From Xanthomonas sacchari (lineage in GTDB: Bacteria; Pseudomonadota; Gammaproteobacteria; Xanthomonadales; Xanthomonadaceae), in NCBI RefSeq assembly GCF_024266585.1, contig NZ_CP100647.1, positions 656,001 to 720,000 of the forward strand: a DNA stretch of 64,000 nucleotides. The letters are read 5' to 3'. The number at the start of each line of letters is the position of its first letter. Within the stretch, counting starts at the first letter, position 1. Positions 1 through 9,579 of the stretch are shown here, one piece after another. The position numbers and the translations under genes are program-made. The notes below the pieces were generated by a model. It was given only the letters and a program-made list of their open reading frames with translations. It was not told where the DNA came from and ran no database searches.

Positions 1-1716
1 CAGCATCTGGTCCAGCAGGGTGGCGCCCCACATGTCCGCTTCGCGCAGGTGCTTGGTGCCGATCTGCGGCATGCCCACCGACAGCGGTTGGGTCAGCGCA
101 TACGGTTCGTGCGGGATGTCGGCGGCCTTGACCGGCACCTCGCGGACGTCGGTCAGCGGCCTGCCGGTGGCGCGGTCGAGCACGTACAGCTGGCCGGCCT
201 TGGTGCCGATGATCAGCGCCGGCACGCGGCGGCCGTCGGCCATCGGGAAGTCGATCAGGCTCGGCTGCATCGGCAGGTCGAAGTCCCACAGGTCGTTGTG
301 CACGGTCTGGTAGACCCACTTGACCTTGCCGGTGCTGGCGTCCAGCGCGGTGATCGAAGCGCCGAAGCGGTGGTCCAGCGCGGTGCGCTCGGCGCCGTAC
401 AGGTCGGTGGACGGGCTGCCCATCGGCAGGAACACGGTGTTGGAGGCGGCGTCGTAGGACATCGGCGCCCACACGTTGGGGGTGCTGCGCACATAGGTCT
501 TGCCCGGCGCCGGCGGCTGCGTGTCCTGCGGGTTGCCGGGATCGAACGCCCAGCGCTGCGCGCCGGTGATCACGTCGAAGCCGCGGATCACGCCGCCGGG
601 CATGTCGGCTTGCACGTTATCGGCGACGCGGCCGCCGACCACCACCGTGGTCCCGGCCACGGTCGGCGCCGAGGTCAACTGGTAGAACGGATCCGGCGCG
701 GCGCCGAGGCCGGCTTTCAGGTCGACCTGGCCGTTCTGGCCGAAGCCGGTGCAGAACGCGCCGGTGTCCGCGTCCAGCGCGATCAGCCGCGCGTCGATGG
801 TGTTGGTCAGCACGCGCCGCCGGCAGTTCGCGCCGGCCGGCAGCACCGCCGCCGCCACCGGCGACGCGTTGGCGGCGCTGGGCTGGGCCAGCGCCGCGTC
901 GGCATCGAAGTAGGCCAGGCCGCGGCAGCGCTGCCAGACCGAGGACTGCGCATTGATCTCGCGCTTCCACAGTTGCCGGCCGCTGCTGGCGTCCAGCGCA
1001 ATGACGTTGTTGTGCGGGGTGCACACGAACAGTGTCTCGCCGATCTGCAGCGGGGTGGTCTGGTCCTCGGCGCCGTTGCCGTCGCTGACGGCGATGTCGC
1101 CGGTGCGGTAGGTCCAGGCCACCTGCAACTGGTCGACGTTGCCGCGGCCGATCTGGTCCAGCGCGGCGAAACGGCTGCCGCCGGCGGTGTTGCCGTAGTG
1201 GCTCCAGTCGCGTTGCGCCTGCGCCGGGGTCACCGGCACCGGCGCCGGTCCGGGGCCGCTGGCGACCACCGGCGGATGCGGCACGAACATGCCGGCCAGG
1301 CCGCCGGCGCAGGCCAGCGCCAGCACCGCCGCCAGCGCATAGGCGCCGCGGCCCCCGGGCAGGCCGCGGGCGCGGCGCAGGGTCGGGTAGGCGAGGGCGA
1401 CCAGCAGCGCCAGCACCGCCGGCATCATCAGCCGCGACACCAGCGGCCAGAACGCCAGGCCGGCGTCCCAGTACGCCCAGGCCACGCTCAGTACGAAGGC
1501 CAGCGCGTACAGCCAGGCGCCGGCCGGGCGCCGCCGCAGCACCAGCAGCGCCGCGGCCACGCAGGCCGCGCCCATCGCCAGGAAGTAGACGCTGCCGCCG
1601 AGCGTGGCCAGGCGGATGCCGCCGACCAGCAGCGCCAGCCCGATCAGCGCCAGCAGCAGGCCGACGCTCCACAGCACGATCCGGCCGCCGGCCGACACAT
1701 CCGATTGGGTTTGCAC
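1..1716 (-). CDS. gcd: Membrane-bound PQQ-dependent glucose dehydrogenase (5' part, 572 residues, truncated by window edge)
   Basis: Quinoprotein that oxidises glucose (or related aldoses) to the lactone on the periplasmic side and passes electrons to ubiquinone. The reading frame is open from a GTG at 1716-1714 to the window start. An AGAGGA ribosome site lies 8 bases before the GTG. The first ~130 residues form several hydrophobic helices (LLLALIGLALLVGGIRLA, YFLAMGAACVAAALLVL and more), as in the five-helix anchor of E. coli Gcd. The beta-propeller follows, with HYGNTAGGSRFAALDQI and the active-site region HNDLWDFDLPMQPSL, whose aspartate is the family's proposed base. The frame still runs at residue 572 (SVGMPQIGTK, MWGATLLDQML); full-length relatives have about 800 residues, so roughly 220 residues lie outside. 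It is divergent from the efflux operon across a 296-base gap. A quinate/shikimate dehydrogenase of the same superfamily is the main alternative. Confidence 0.9.
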   Translation of the reverse strand, partial: MQTQSDVSAGGRIVLWSVGLLLALIGLALLVGGIRLATLGGSVYFLAMGAACVAAALLVLRRRPAGAWLYALAFVLSVAWAYWDAGLAFWPLVSRLMMPAVLALLVALAYPTLRRARGLPGGRGAYALAAVLALACAGGLAGMFVPHPPVVASGPGPAPVPVTPAQAQRDWSHYGNTAGGSRFAALDQIGRGNVDQLQVAWTYRTGDIAVSDGNGAEDQTTPLQIGETLFVCTPHNNVIALDASSGRQLWKREINAQSSVWQRCRGLAYFDADAALAQPSAANASPVAAAVLPAGANCRRRVLTNTIDARLIALDADTGAFCTGFGQNGQVDLKAGLGAAPDPFYQLTSAPTVAGTTVVVGGRVADNVQADMPGGVIRGFDVITGAQRWAFDPGNPQDTQPPAPGKTYVRSTPNVWAPMSYDAASNTVFLPMGSPSTDLYGAERTALDHRFGASITALDASTGKVKWVYQTVHNDLWDFDLPMQPSLIDFPMADGRRVPALIIGTKAGQLYVLDRATGRPLTDVREVPVKAADIPHEPYALTQPLSVGMPQIGTKHLREADMWGATLLDQML

Positions 1717-2012
1717 GTTTTCGATCCTCTGCAGGGTAGGCGCGCGGCGCCCGCGGCCGGCCACGACGGCGGCGAGGACGGGGTGTGCGCACGATGGCAT
1801 GCCGCGGCCCGGAAGCACGTCGACAACGTGGGCGATTATCGCATTTGTGTTCGGTAATAGAACGAATGCCGCGGTTCGCCGGCGCGACGCTGCGTGCCGC
1901 TTCCGACGTTTCTCCGACCTTGGTGAAGGCCGTACAACGCACCGTTACAGGGATGGTGCGATGCGACACATCCGTAGAGTAGCGTTGCGCGTTTCTTCCC
2001 AGCCGCACTCCC

Positions 2013-3203
2013 ATGTCCGACCTCCTGATGGCGCCTCGTCGTCCCGTTCGCTGTGCCCTGTTGCTGGCCATTGCCGTGGCCGGAGGCTGCTCCGGCGACA
2101 AGCCGGCGGCCGCGCCGCCGCCGCGGGTGGGGGTGCTGACCCTGGGGGCGCATACCCTGCCGGTGGAGCGCACCCTGGCCGGCCGCACCGTGGCCTACGA
2201 GACCGCCGACGTGCGCCCTCAGGTCGGCGGGCTGCTGCGCCAGCGCCTGTTCCAGGAGGGGCAGGAGGTCAAGGCCGGGCAGCCGCTGTACCTGATCGAT
2301 CCGGCGCCGTACCAGGCCGCCTACGACATCGCCCGCGGCAACCTGGTGCAGGCCGAGGCGGCGCTGGCCAGCGCGCGGCCCAAGGCCGAGCGCACCCGCA
2401 CCCTCACCGACATGGACGCGGCCAGCAAGCAGGACGCCGACGACGCCCTGTCCGCCCTGCGCCAGGACGAGGCCGCGGTGGTCGCGGCCAAGGCGGCGCT
2501 GCAGGCGGCGCGGATCAACCTCGACTACACCCGCATCACCGCGCCGATCTCCGGCACCATCGGCACCTCCGCCTACACCGTCGGCGCGCTGCTCACCGCC
2601 GCGCAGGACGCGGCGCTGACCACCATCCAGCGGCTGGACCCGATCTACCTGGACGTCACCCAGTCCAGCACGCAGATGCTGGCGCTGCGCCGCCAGCTCG
2701 ATGCCGGGCAGATCCACGCCATCGACGGCAAGGCGCAGGTCAAGGTGCGATTGGAGGACGGCAGCACCTATCCGCACGCCGGCACCCTCGAGTTCGTCGG
2801 CACCCAGGTCAACGCCGGCACCGGCAACGTCACCCTGCGCGCGGTGGTGCCCAATCCCGAGCACCTGCTGCTGCCGGGCATGTACCTGCGCGCGGTGCTG
2901 CCGATGGCCACCGACCAGGGCGCGGTGCTGGTGCCGCAGCAGGCGGTGACCCGCGACAGCAAGGGCGAGCCGCTGGTCAAGCTGCTCGACGCGCAGAACA
3001 AGGTGGTGGAGCGCCACATCCGCACCGGCGAGGCGATCGGCCACGACTGGGTGGTGGAGTCCGGGCTCAAGCCGGGCGAGCGCCTGATCGTGGTCAACGG
3101 CAGCCGCGCCGAACTCGGCAAGCCGGCGCAGCCGTATCCGGTCACCGCCGCCCAACTCGATGCCGCGCCGGCGCTGCCGGGCGACGACGCCCAGGCCGAC
3201 TGA
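2013..3203 (+). CDS. RND efflux pump periplasmic adaptor (AcrA/MexE family lipoprotein)
   Basis: Membrane fusion protein that links the inner-membrane RND pump to the outer-membrane channel. The 396-residue product starts with a lipoprotein signal ending in LLLAIAVAGGC, so Cys is the probable lipidated residue. The usual order follows: a barrel-sandwich half (VRPQVGGLLRQRLFQEGQEVKAGQ), a helical hairpin (about residues 95-165), the second half (INLDYTRITAPISGTIG), and a beta-barrel and membrane-proximal domain (GAVLVPQQAVTRDSKGEPLV). It is the first gene of a three-gene operon; the pump starts 10 bases after its stop. No TetR, MarR or LysR regulator is adjacent. Substrates cannot be read from sequence. 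Confidence 0.93.
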   Translation: MSDLLMAPRRPVRCALLLAIAVAGGCSGDKPAAAPPPRVGVLTLGAHTLPVERTLAGRTVAYETADVRPQVGGLLRQRLFQEGQEVKAGQPLYLIDPAPYQAAYDIARGNLVQAEAALASARPKAERTRTLTDMDAASKQDADDALSALRQDEAAVVAAKAALQAARINLDYTRITAPISGTIGTSAYTVGALLTAAQDAALTTIQRLDPIYLDVTQSSTQMLALRRQLDAGQIHAIDGKAQVKVRLEDGSTYPHAGTLEFVGTQVNAGTGNVTLRAVVPNPEHLLLPGMYLRAVLPMATDQGAVLVPQQAVTRDSKGEPLVKLLDAQNKVVERHIRTGEAIGHDWVVESGLKPGERLIVVNGSRAELGKPAQPYPVTAAQLDAAPALPGDDAQAD

Positions 3204-3213
3204 GGACTCCCGC

Positions 3214-6200
3214 ATGTCGCGCTTCTTCGTCAACCACCCGGTGGTGGCCTGGGTCATGGCCATCGTCATCGTCCTGATCGGCATGCTGGCCATCCATGGG
3301 CTGCCGGTCGAACGCTATCCGCACATGGCGCCGCCCACCATCACCGTGCGCGCCACCTACACCGGCGCCTCGGCGCAGACGGTGGAAAACACCGTCACCC
3401 AGCTGATCGAGCAGTCGCAGCAGAGCCTGGACCACCTGCTGTACATGACCTCCACCAGCGCCTCGGACGGCACCGCGCAGGTCAACCTGGTGTTCGAGAC
3501 CGGCACCAACGCCGACACCGCGCAGGTGCAGGTGCAGAACCAGTTGCAGTCGGTGATGTCGGTGTTGCCGCAGGCGGTGCAGCAGAACGGCCTGGTCATC
3601 ACCAAGTCCAGCGGCTCGCTGTTCGAGGTGGTGGCGTTCACCTCCGACGACGGCAGCATGGACAACTTCGATGTCGCCAACTACATGGAATCGAACATCG
3701 ACGACCAGATCAGCCGCGTCAGCGGCGTCGGCAACATCCAGCCGCTGGGCTCGGAATACGCCATGCGCATCTGGCTGGACCCGGAGAAGCTGCGCAAGTA
3801 CGCGCTGATGCCGTCCGATGTGGAGAACGCGCTGCAGTCGCAGAACACCGACGTGTCCGCCGGCGAGATCGGCGGCCAGCCGGCGCTGCGCGGGCAGCGC
3901 CTGGACGCCACCGTGACCACCCGCAGCCGCCTGCAGACCCCGGCCCAGTTCGGCGCCATCGTGCTCAAGAGCGATGCCAGCGGCGCGGCCGTGCGCCTGT
4001 CGGATGTGGCCACCATCGGTCTGGGCCCGGAGACCTACGACAGCATCACCCGCTTCAACGGCAAGCCCTCGGCCTCGCTGGGCATCGAGCTCAACTCCGA
4101 CGCCAACGCGGTGGAGACCTCCGAGGCGATCGAGAAGCGCCTGCAGGAACTCAAGCAGTACTGGCCGCACGGCTACAACTACCACATCGCCTTCAGCACC
4201 ACGCCGTTCGTCACCACCTCGATCAAGGAGGTGGTGATCACCCTGATCGAGGCGGTGCTGCTGGTGGTGGCGGTGATGTACCTGTTCCTGCAGAACTGGC
4301 GCGCCACGCTGATCCCGACCATCGCCGTGCCGGTGGTGCTGATGGGCACCTTCGGCGTGCTCGCCGCGTTCGGCTATTCGATCAACACCCTGACCATGTT
4401 CGCGATGGTGCTGGCGATCGGCCTGCTGGTCGACGACGCCATCGTGGTGGTGGAGAACGTGGAGCGGGTCATGGGCCAGGAAGGCCTGCCGCCGAAGGAA
4501 GCCACGCTGCGCTCGATGCAGCAGATCGGCGGCGCCCTGGTCGGCATCGTGCTGGTGCTGACCGCGGTGTTCGTGCCGATGGCGTTCTTCAACGGCGTCA
4601 CCGGCGTGATCTACCGGCAGTTCTCGATCACCATCGCCGCCTCGATGATCCTGTCGGTGCTGGTGGCGATGACCCTGACCCCGGCGCTGTGCGTGACCAT
4701 CCTCAAGCCGCTGCACCAGGGCGAGGCGCCGATCGGCTCGCACGGCCGCCTGGGCTGGTTCTTCGTCTGGTTCAACACCCGCTTCCGGCACCTGTCCGAG
4801 CGCTACCGCGCGCTGGTCGAGCGGGTGCTGGGGCGGCGCGCGCTGGGCCTGATCGCCTACGCGCTGCTGCTCGCGGTCACCGGGCTGTTGCTGTGGCGCC
4901 TGCCCGGTGCGTTCCTGCCCGACGAGGACGAGGGCATGCTCAACGTGCTGGTCAAGCTGCCGGCCGGCTCCACCCTGGAGCAGACCCTGGCGGTGACCGA
5001 CCGGCTGACCAAGGCCGCGCTGAAGGACCCGGGCGTGCGCTCGGTGCTGTCCTCGGCCGGCTTCAGTGTCACCGGCGCCGGCCAGAACGTCGGCATGGCC
5101 TTCATCCGCCTGAAGGACTGGGACGACCGCGACGACGACGCGGCGACCATCGCCGATCATCTGAACAAGGCGCTGGCCGACGTGCCGGATGCGGAACTGT
5201 TCGTGACCTCGCCGCCGGCGATCACCGGCCTGGGCGACGCCTCCGGCTTCACCTTCGAGCTGATGGACTACGAAGGCGCCGGCCATGCCGCCCTGGTCGC
5301 CGCGCGCGACAAGCTGCTGCGCCTGGCCCAGCACGATCCCAAGCTGATGAACGTGCGCTACGCCAGCCTGGAGGACGCGCCGGTGTATGCGGTGAAGATC
5401 GACGACGCCAAGGCGCAGGCGCTGGGCGTGGACCCGGGCGACATCAACGCCACGCTCAACAGCGCGCTCGGCGGCGACTTCGTCAACAACTTCATCTACA
5501 AGGGCCGCATCAAGAAGGTCTTCGTCCAGGGCGATGCGCAGGCGCGCATGGCGCCGCAGGATCTGGACCGCTGGACGGTGCGCAACAGCGGCGGCGACAT
5601 GGTGCCGATGTCGTCCTTCACCCGCTCGCACTGGACCAGCGCGCCGGCCGCGCTGGAACGCTACAACGGCGTGTCGGCGATGGAACTGACCGGCCAGGCG
5701 GTGCCCGGGGTCAGCTCCGGCGCGGCGATGGACGAGATGGCCGAACTGAGCAAGCAGCTGCCGCACGGCTTCGGCTACGCGTGGTCGGACATGGCCTACC
5801 AGGAGAAGCTGTCGGCCAACCAGGCACCGGCGCTGTACGCGATCTCGCTGCTGTTCGTGTTCCTGTGCCTGGTGGCGCTGTACGAGAGCTGGTCGATCCC
5901 GTTCGCGGTGATGCTGGCGGTGCCGGTGGGCGTGTTCGGCGCGGTGCTGCTGATGACCCTGCGTGGTCTGGAGAACGACGTGTACTTCCAGGTGGGCCTG
6001 CTGACCACGGTGGGCCTGGCGGCGAAGAACGGCATCCTCATCGTCGAGTTCGCGCGCGACCTCGAACACCGCGGCGAAAGCCTGCTGGCCGCCACCCTGC
6101 ACGCGGTGCAGATGCGCCTGCGGCCGATCCTGATGACCTCGCTGGCGTTCCTGCTCGGCGTGCTGCCGCTGGTGTTCAGCAAGGGCGCCGGCTCGGCCGC

Positions 6201-6342
6201 GCGGCACTCGCTGGGCACCGGCGTCACCGGCGGCACCCTGGCCTCGATCACCCTGGGCCTGTTCTTCGTGCCGCTGTTCTACGTGATCGTGCGGCGGCTG
6301 TTCCCCGGCCGCCCGGCCGCCACCGAGGAGGTGCAGGCATGA
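3214..6342 (+). CDS. RND efflux pump inner-membrane permease (AcrB/MexF, HAE1 family)
   Basis: Proton-driven multidrug or hydrophobe/amphiphile exporter of 1042 residues, the normal length for the family. The N-terminus MSRFFVNHPVVAWVMAIVIVLIGM is the classical first helix. The proton-relay aspartate pair is present in helix 4 (LLVDDAIVVVENVERVM) and the matching lysine in helix 10 (TVGLAAKNGILIVEFARD). Two large periplasmic loops each follow helix 1 and helix 7, as in trimeric AcrB. The ATG lies 10 bases after the adaptor stop, and the stop overlaps the start of the outer-membrane gene (ATGA), so the three genes should be co-translated. The closest functional family by motif is MexF/AcrB, not the heavy-metal CusA group. 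Confidence 0.95.
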   Translation: MSRFFVNHPVVAWVMAIVIVLIGMLAIHGLPVERYPHMAPPTITVRATYTGASAQTVENTVTQLIEQSQQSLDHLLYMTSTSASDGTAQVNLVFETGTNADTAQVQVQNQLQSVMSVLPQAVQQNGLVITKSSGSLFEVVAFTSDDGSMDNFDVANYMESNIDDQISRVSGVGNIQPLGSEYAMRIWLDPEKLRKYALMPSDVENALQSQNTDVSAGEIGGQPALRGQRLDATVTTRSRLQTPAQFGAIVLKSDASGAAVRLSDVATIGLGPETYDSITRFNGKPSASLGIELNSDANAVETSEAIEKRLQELKQYWPHGYNYHIAFSTTPFVTTSIKEVVITLIEAVLLVVAVMYLFLQNWRATLIPTIAVPVVLMGTFGVLAAFGYSINTLTMFAMVLAIGLLVDDAIVVVENVERVMGQEGLPPKEATLRSMQQIGGALVGIVLVLTAVFVPMAFFNGVTGVIYRQFSITIAASMILSVLVAMTLTPALCVTILKPLHQGEAPIGSHGRLGWFFVWFNTRFRHLSERYRALVERVLGRRALGLIAYALLLAVTGLLLWRLPGAFLPDEDEGMLNVLVKLPAGSTLEQTLAVTDRLTKAALKDPGVRSVLSSAGFSVTGAGQNVGMAFIRLKDWDDRDDDAATIADHLNKALADVPDAELFVTSPPAITGLGDASGFTFELMDYEGAGHAALVAARDKLLRLAQHDPKLMNVRYASLEDAPVYAVKIDDAKAQALGVDPGDINATLNSALGGDFVNNFIYKGRIKKVFVQGDAQARMAPQDLDRWTVRNSGGDMVPMSSFTRSHWTSAPAALERYNGVSAMELTGQAVPGVSSGAAMDEMAELSKQLPHGFGYAWSDMAYQEKLSANQAPALYAISLLFVFLCLVALYESWSIPFAVMLAVPVGVFGAVLLMTLRGLENDVYFQVGLLTTVGLAAKNGILIVEFARDLEHRGESLLAATLHAVQMRLRPILMTSLAFLLGVLPLVFSKGAGSAARHSLGTGVTGGTLASITLGLFFVPLFYVIVRRLFPGRPAATEEVQA

Positions 6343-7781
6343 GCGCCGTCTCGCGCATGAGCGTGGCGGCGGCCACGCTGCTCGTCCTGGCCGGCTGCAC
6401 CCTGGCGCCGACCTACCAGCGTCCGGTGGCGCCGGTGCCGGCCGACCTGGCCGCGGCCGATGCGGCGCCGGCCGCCGGCGCCGCCACCGACACCCTGGCG
6501 ATGCCGGACTGGCAGCAGGTGTTCCTGGATCCGCGGTTGCGCCAGACCATCGCGCTGGCCCTGCAGAACAACCGCGACCTGCGCGTGGCGATGCTGTCTA
6601 TCGACAAGGCGCGCGCGCAGTACCGCATCCAGCGCGCCGCGCAGCTGCCCTCGTTCGATGCCAGCGCCAGCATGAGCCGCGGCCGCAGCAGCGCCGCCAG
6701 CAATGACGATGGCGTCTCCCAGCTCTCCACCAACGACGCCGTCCAGGTCGGCCTGAGCAGCTGGCAGCTGGACCTGTTCGGGCAACTGCGCAGCCTCAAC
6801 CAGGAGGCCCTGCAGAACTGGCTGTCCAGCGCCGAGAACCAGCGCAGCGTGCGCCTGAGCCTGGTCGCCCAGGTCGCCGCGGCGTGGCTGACCGTGGGCG
6901 CGGACCAGGAACAACTGGCGCTGGCGCAGCAGACCCTGGACAGCCAGGCGCAGACCCTGCAACTGACCGAGCGCCAGCATGGCGTCGGCAGCGTGTCGGG
7001 GCTGGACCTGGCGCAGCAGCAGACCAGCGTGGCGTCGGCGCGGGTCGCCGTGGCCAGCGCCGCCACCCAGTTGGCGCAGGCGCGCGATGCGCTGCAGCTG
7101 CTGGTCGGCGCGCCGGTGGAGGCGGCACTGTTGCCGACGGCGCAGGCGCTGCAGGACAGTGTCGTGCTGGCGCCGCTGCCGGCGCACCTGTCCTCGGCGG
7201 TGTTGCTGCAGCGTCCGGACGTGCTCGCCGCCGAGCACAGCCTGCAGGCGGCCAATGCCGACATCGGCGCCGCGCGCGCGGCATTTTTCCCCTCGCTGAG
7301 CCTGACCGCGTCGACCGGCCGCAGCAGCGATGCGCTGTCGACGCTGTTCTCGGCCGGCAGCCGCACCTGGTCGTTCGTGCCCAGCATCACCGCGCCGATC
7401 TTCCACGCCGGCGCGCTGAAGGCCTCGCTGGACGCGTCCAAGCTCGGCAAGGACATCGCCGTGGCGCAGTACGAGAAGGCGATCCAGTCGGCCTTCGCCG
7501 AAGTGGCCGACGCCCTGGCCGCGCGCGACCATCTGCAGGCGCAGCTGAGCGCGCAGCAGGCCCTGGTCGACGCCAGCCAGCGCAGCTATACCCTGGCCGA
7601 CGCGCGCTATCGCGCCGGCCTGGACGGTCACTTGCCGGTGCTGGATGCGCAGCGGTCGCTGTTTGCCGCGCAGCAGGCGCTGATCGCGCTGCGCCTGCAG
7701 GACGCCAGCAACCGGGTGACCCTGTACCAGGTGCTCGGCGGCGGTGCCGACGCCCAGGCCCAGGCCGCGGCCGCGCCCTGA
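6339..7781 (+). CDS. RND efflux outer-membrane channel lipoprotein (OprM/NodT family)
   Basis: TolC-like outer-membrane factor completing the tripartite pump. The 480-residue protein has a lipobox (LLVLAGC) after a short signal peptide, followed by PTYQRPVAPVP, typical of NodT-type channels. Two homologous OEP repeats are seen (about residues 60-255 and 260-470), with the characteristic FPSLSLTASTGRSS and YRAGLDGHLPVLDAQRSLF stretches. The ATG overlaps the permease stop codon. Downstream is a GC-rich 9-bp hairpin and a REP repeat, so the operon probably ends here. Confidence 0.93.
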   Translation: MSAVSRMSVAAATLLVLAGCTLAPTYQRPVAPVPADLAAADAAPAAGAATDTLAMPDWQQVFLDPRLRQTIALALQNNRDLRVAMLSIDKARAQYRIQRAAQLPSFDASASMSRGRSSAASNDDGVSQLSTNDAVQVGLSSWQLDLFGQLRSLNQEALQNWLSSAENQRSVRLSLVAQVAAAWLTVGADQEQLALAQQTLDSQAQTLQLTERQHGVGSVSGLDLAQQQTSVASARVAVASAATQLAQARDALQLLVGAPVEAALLPTAQALQDSVVLAPLPAHLSSAVLLQRPDVLAAEHSLQAANADIGAARAAFFPSLSLTASTGRSSDALSTLFSAGSRTWSFVPSITAPIFHAGALKASLDASKLGKDIAVAQYEKAIQSAFAEVADALAARDHLQAQLSAQQALVDASQRSYTLADARYRAGLDGHLPVLDAQRSLFAAQQALIALRLQDASNRVTLYQVLGGGADAQAQAAAAP

Positions 7782-7844
7782 GCTGGAACCGAGGCAGGCC
7801 TGAGGCGAGCTTGAGGCCTGCTTGAGGCAGACCTGAGCGAGCAG

Positions 7845-7867
7845 GAGCGTCGCCACGCGCGACGCTC
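7845..7867 (+). terminator. Hairpin after the efflux operon
   Basis: A 9-bp perfect stem (GAGCGTCGC / GCGACGCTC) with a 5-base loop lies 64 bases after the last efflux gene. It lacks a run of T, so it may slow or protect RNA 3' ends without being a true intrinsic terminator. Just before it (7800-7840) are short degenerate repeats of the type gaggc..ctga. Confidence 0.4.
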
Positions 7868-7871
7868 TCCC

Positions 7872-8081
7872 GTGGGAGGGACTTCAGTCCCGACGCATGG
7901 CAGTTGGACGCTGTCCAACGGTCGACCAAGGCGAGGCCCTGTGCGACATCCCCGTGGTACCCGACACGGCCAGCCGCCGCGCCGCTGTTTTCATGCCCGG
8001 ACCCGGCTGTCCGCAACGGCATGCGACGCCAGGTGACCCGGCGCAGGAGGCATCCCTTGTGGGAGGGACTTCAGTCCCGAC
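7872..8081 (+). repeat. Two direct copies of REP family B in a 596-base gene-free stretch
   Basis: Copies of GTGGGAGGGACTTCAGTCCC plus GAC occur at 7872-7894 and 8059-8081 in the same orientation. Each holds a small internal palindrome (GGGACTTCAGTCCC). The same unit is found again at 19452-19474 and inverted at 19655-19677. The gap from 7782 to 8377 between the efflux operon and the RIO kinase otherwise shows no credible gene. The last ~60 bases should hold the kinase promoter. Confidence 0.75.
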
Positions 8082-8377
8082 GCGACGGCACTCGGACGGC
8101 TCTCCAACCACCGACCCCGGCGACGCCTCGTGCGCGCCCCCGCGGCACACGCCACGACCAGCCTCACGCCGCCATCTTCATAGCTGAACGTAGCGGTATG
8201 CTTCGGCGGGCGTCGTAGACAAATACCGGACGCTTGCGCGCCGCATCTCCTTCATCGCACTGGCCGCAGGCACGCCCCGGGCGCCTCTTCAGCGCCTTGG
8301 CGACACCCTCGACACCGCCCCAGCGCGCCGGGCAGCGCGCCAGGCTTGGGCCATAATCGCGGCGACTCACTCTAGGT

Positions 8378-9247
8378 ATGCCGCAACCGATGAAGATCCC
8401 CCCGAGCCTGCAGCCGCTGATCGACGATGGCGTCATCGACGGCGTGCTGCGCCCGCTCAAGAGCGGCAAGGAGGCCGCAGTCTATGTAGTCCAGGCCGGC
8501 GACGACGTGCTCTGCGCCAAGGTCTACAAGGACATGGCGCAGCGCAGCTTCCAGGCCCGCGTGCAGTACCAGGAAGGGCGCAAGGTCCGTGGCAGCCGCC
8601 AGGCGCGGGCGATCGGCAAGGCCAGCAAGTTCGGTCGCCGCGAGCAGGAGGCGGCGTGGAAGGACACCGAGGCCAACACCCTGTACCAGTTGGTGGACGC
8701 CGGCGTGCACGTGCCGCAGCCGCGCGGCTACTTCCACGGCGTGCTGCTGATGGAGCTGGTCACCGACGCCGACGGGCAGAGCGCGCCGCGGCTGAGCGAA
8801 GTCGAGCTGGAACCGGCGCAGGCGCAGGCCTTTCATGCGCAGTTGGTCGGCGACGTGGTCAGGATGCTGTGCCTGGGCCTGGTCCACGGCGACCTGTCCG
8901 AATACAACGTGCTGGTCGGCGCCGACGGCCCGGTGGTGATCGACTTCCCGCAGGTGGTCAGCGCCGCCGGCAACAACGCCGCCCGCGCCATGCTGCTGCG
9001 CGATGTGCACAACCTGCGCGACTGCCTGGGCCGCTTCGCCCCCGAGCTCAACGCCACCCACTACGGCGAGGAGATGTGGGCGCTGTACGAGAAGGGCACG
9101 CTGCGCCCGGACAGCGCGCTCAGCGGCCGCTTCACCTTCGACACCCGCCGCGCCGACGTGCGCGCGGTGCGCGCCTCGATCGAGGACGCGCGGCAGGAAG
9201 CCATCATCCGCCAGCAGGGCCGAGAGGCCGCTGCGCAGGACGACTAG
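8378..9247 (+). CDS. RIO1-type atypical serine/threonine kinase
   Basis: Atypical protein kinase of the RIO family, 289 residues. The fold is recognisable from the glycine-poor ATP loop and lysine (LKSGKEAAVYVV, then VLCAKVYKD), the catalytic loop HGDLSEYNVLV with its Asp and Asn, and the metal-binding IDFPQVV in place of DFG, all RIO hallmarks. In eukaryotes and archaea RIO proteins act in small-subunit ribosome maturation; the role in bacteria is not settled. Start chosen at the first ATG; a second Met lies four residues on. It stands alone between a repeat-filled gap and an esterase gene. The C-terminal tail is rich in Arg, Glu and Gln. Confidence 0.88.
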   Translation: MPQPMKIPPSLQPLIDDGVIDGVLRPLKSGKEAAVYVVQAGDDVLCAKVYKDMAQRSFQARVQYQEGRKVRGSRQARAIGKASKFGRREQEAAWKDTEANTLYQLVDAGVHVPQPRGYFHGVLLMELVTDADGQSAPRLSEVELEPAQAQAFHAQLVGDVVRMLCLGLVHGDLSEYNVLVGADGPVVIDFPQVVSAAGNNAARAMLLRDVHNLRDCLGRFAPELNATHYGEEMWALYEKGTLRPDSALSGRFTFDTRRADVRAVRASIEDARQEAIIRQQGREAAAQDD

Positions 9248-9579
9248 GGCTGTCGTCCCGCCCCGCGAACGCCAGCGGATGCCGGCGCACTCTCGGGAAC
9301 AGCCGACAGACCCTGGCGCGAAGTCGCTTTCGCGCACGCCCATGTTGCGCTGCAATGCGGCGCAGTCACGTTTGCGACACCGGCCACCGCGCGCCGCAAA
9401 CCGCGCGAAGCCTTGCCACGCCTGCATTGCGCGCGCGCCTGCGCACGTGCGACCAGCCATCTGCCGCCGACCCGCCAGGCGTAGTGATGCGCGTTACAGT
9501 TCGCTTATTTGCGGAAATGGTTATTGGCAATAACAATTTGCTCGACGCCGCTTGCGCAGCTGCCCCGGGAGGGCCACCC
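9248..9579. other. Intergenic stretch, no gene seen
   Basis: 332 bases between the RIO kinase and the esterase. Most of it is GC-rich without a plausible start and ribosome site. The last ~90 bases are clearly more AT-rich (about 9490-9545, including cttatttgcggaaatggtta) and probably hold the esterase promoter. A frame in phase with the esterase extends upstream to an ATG at 9487 but has no ribosome site. Confidence 0.5.

Noticed and set aside
3142..6207. A minus-strand open frame of about 1000 codons opposite the RND permease
   Set aside because: Composition is His/Arg/Gln/Ala-rich with no recognisable motif, and the plus strand encodes a perfect AcrB-type pump.
9487..9579. Upstream extension of the esterase from ATG 9487
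   Set aside because: No ribosome site at that ATG, while GGGAGGG precedes the ATG at 9580 and the family begins near there.
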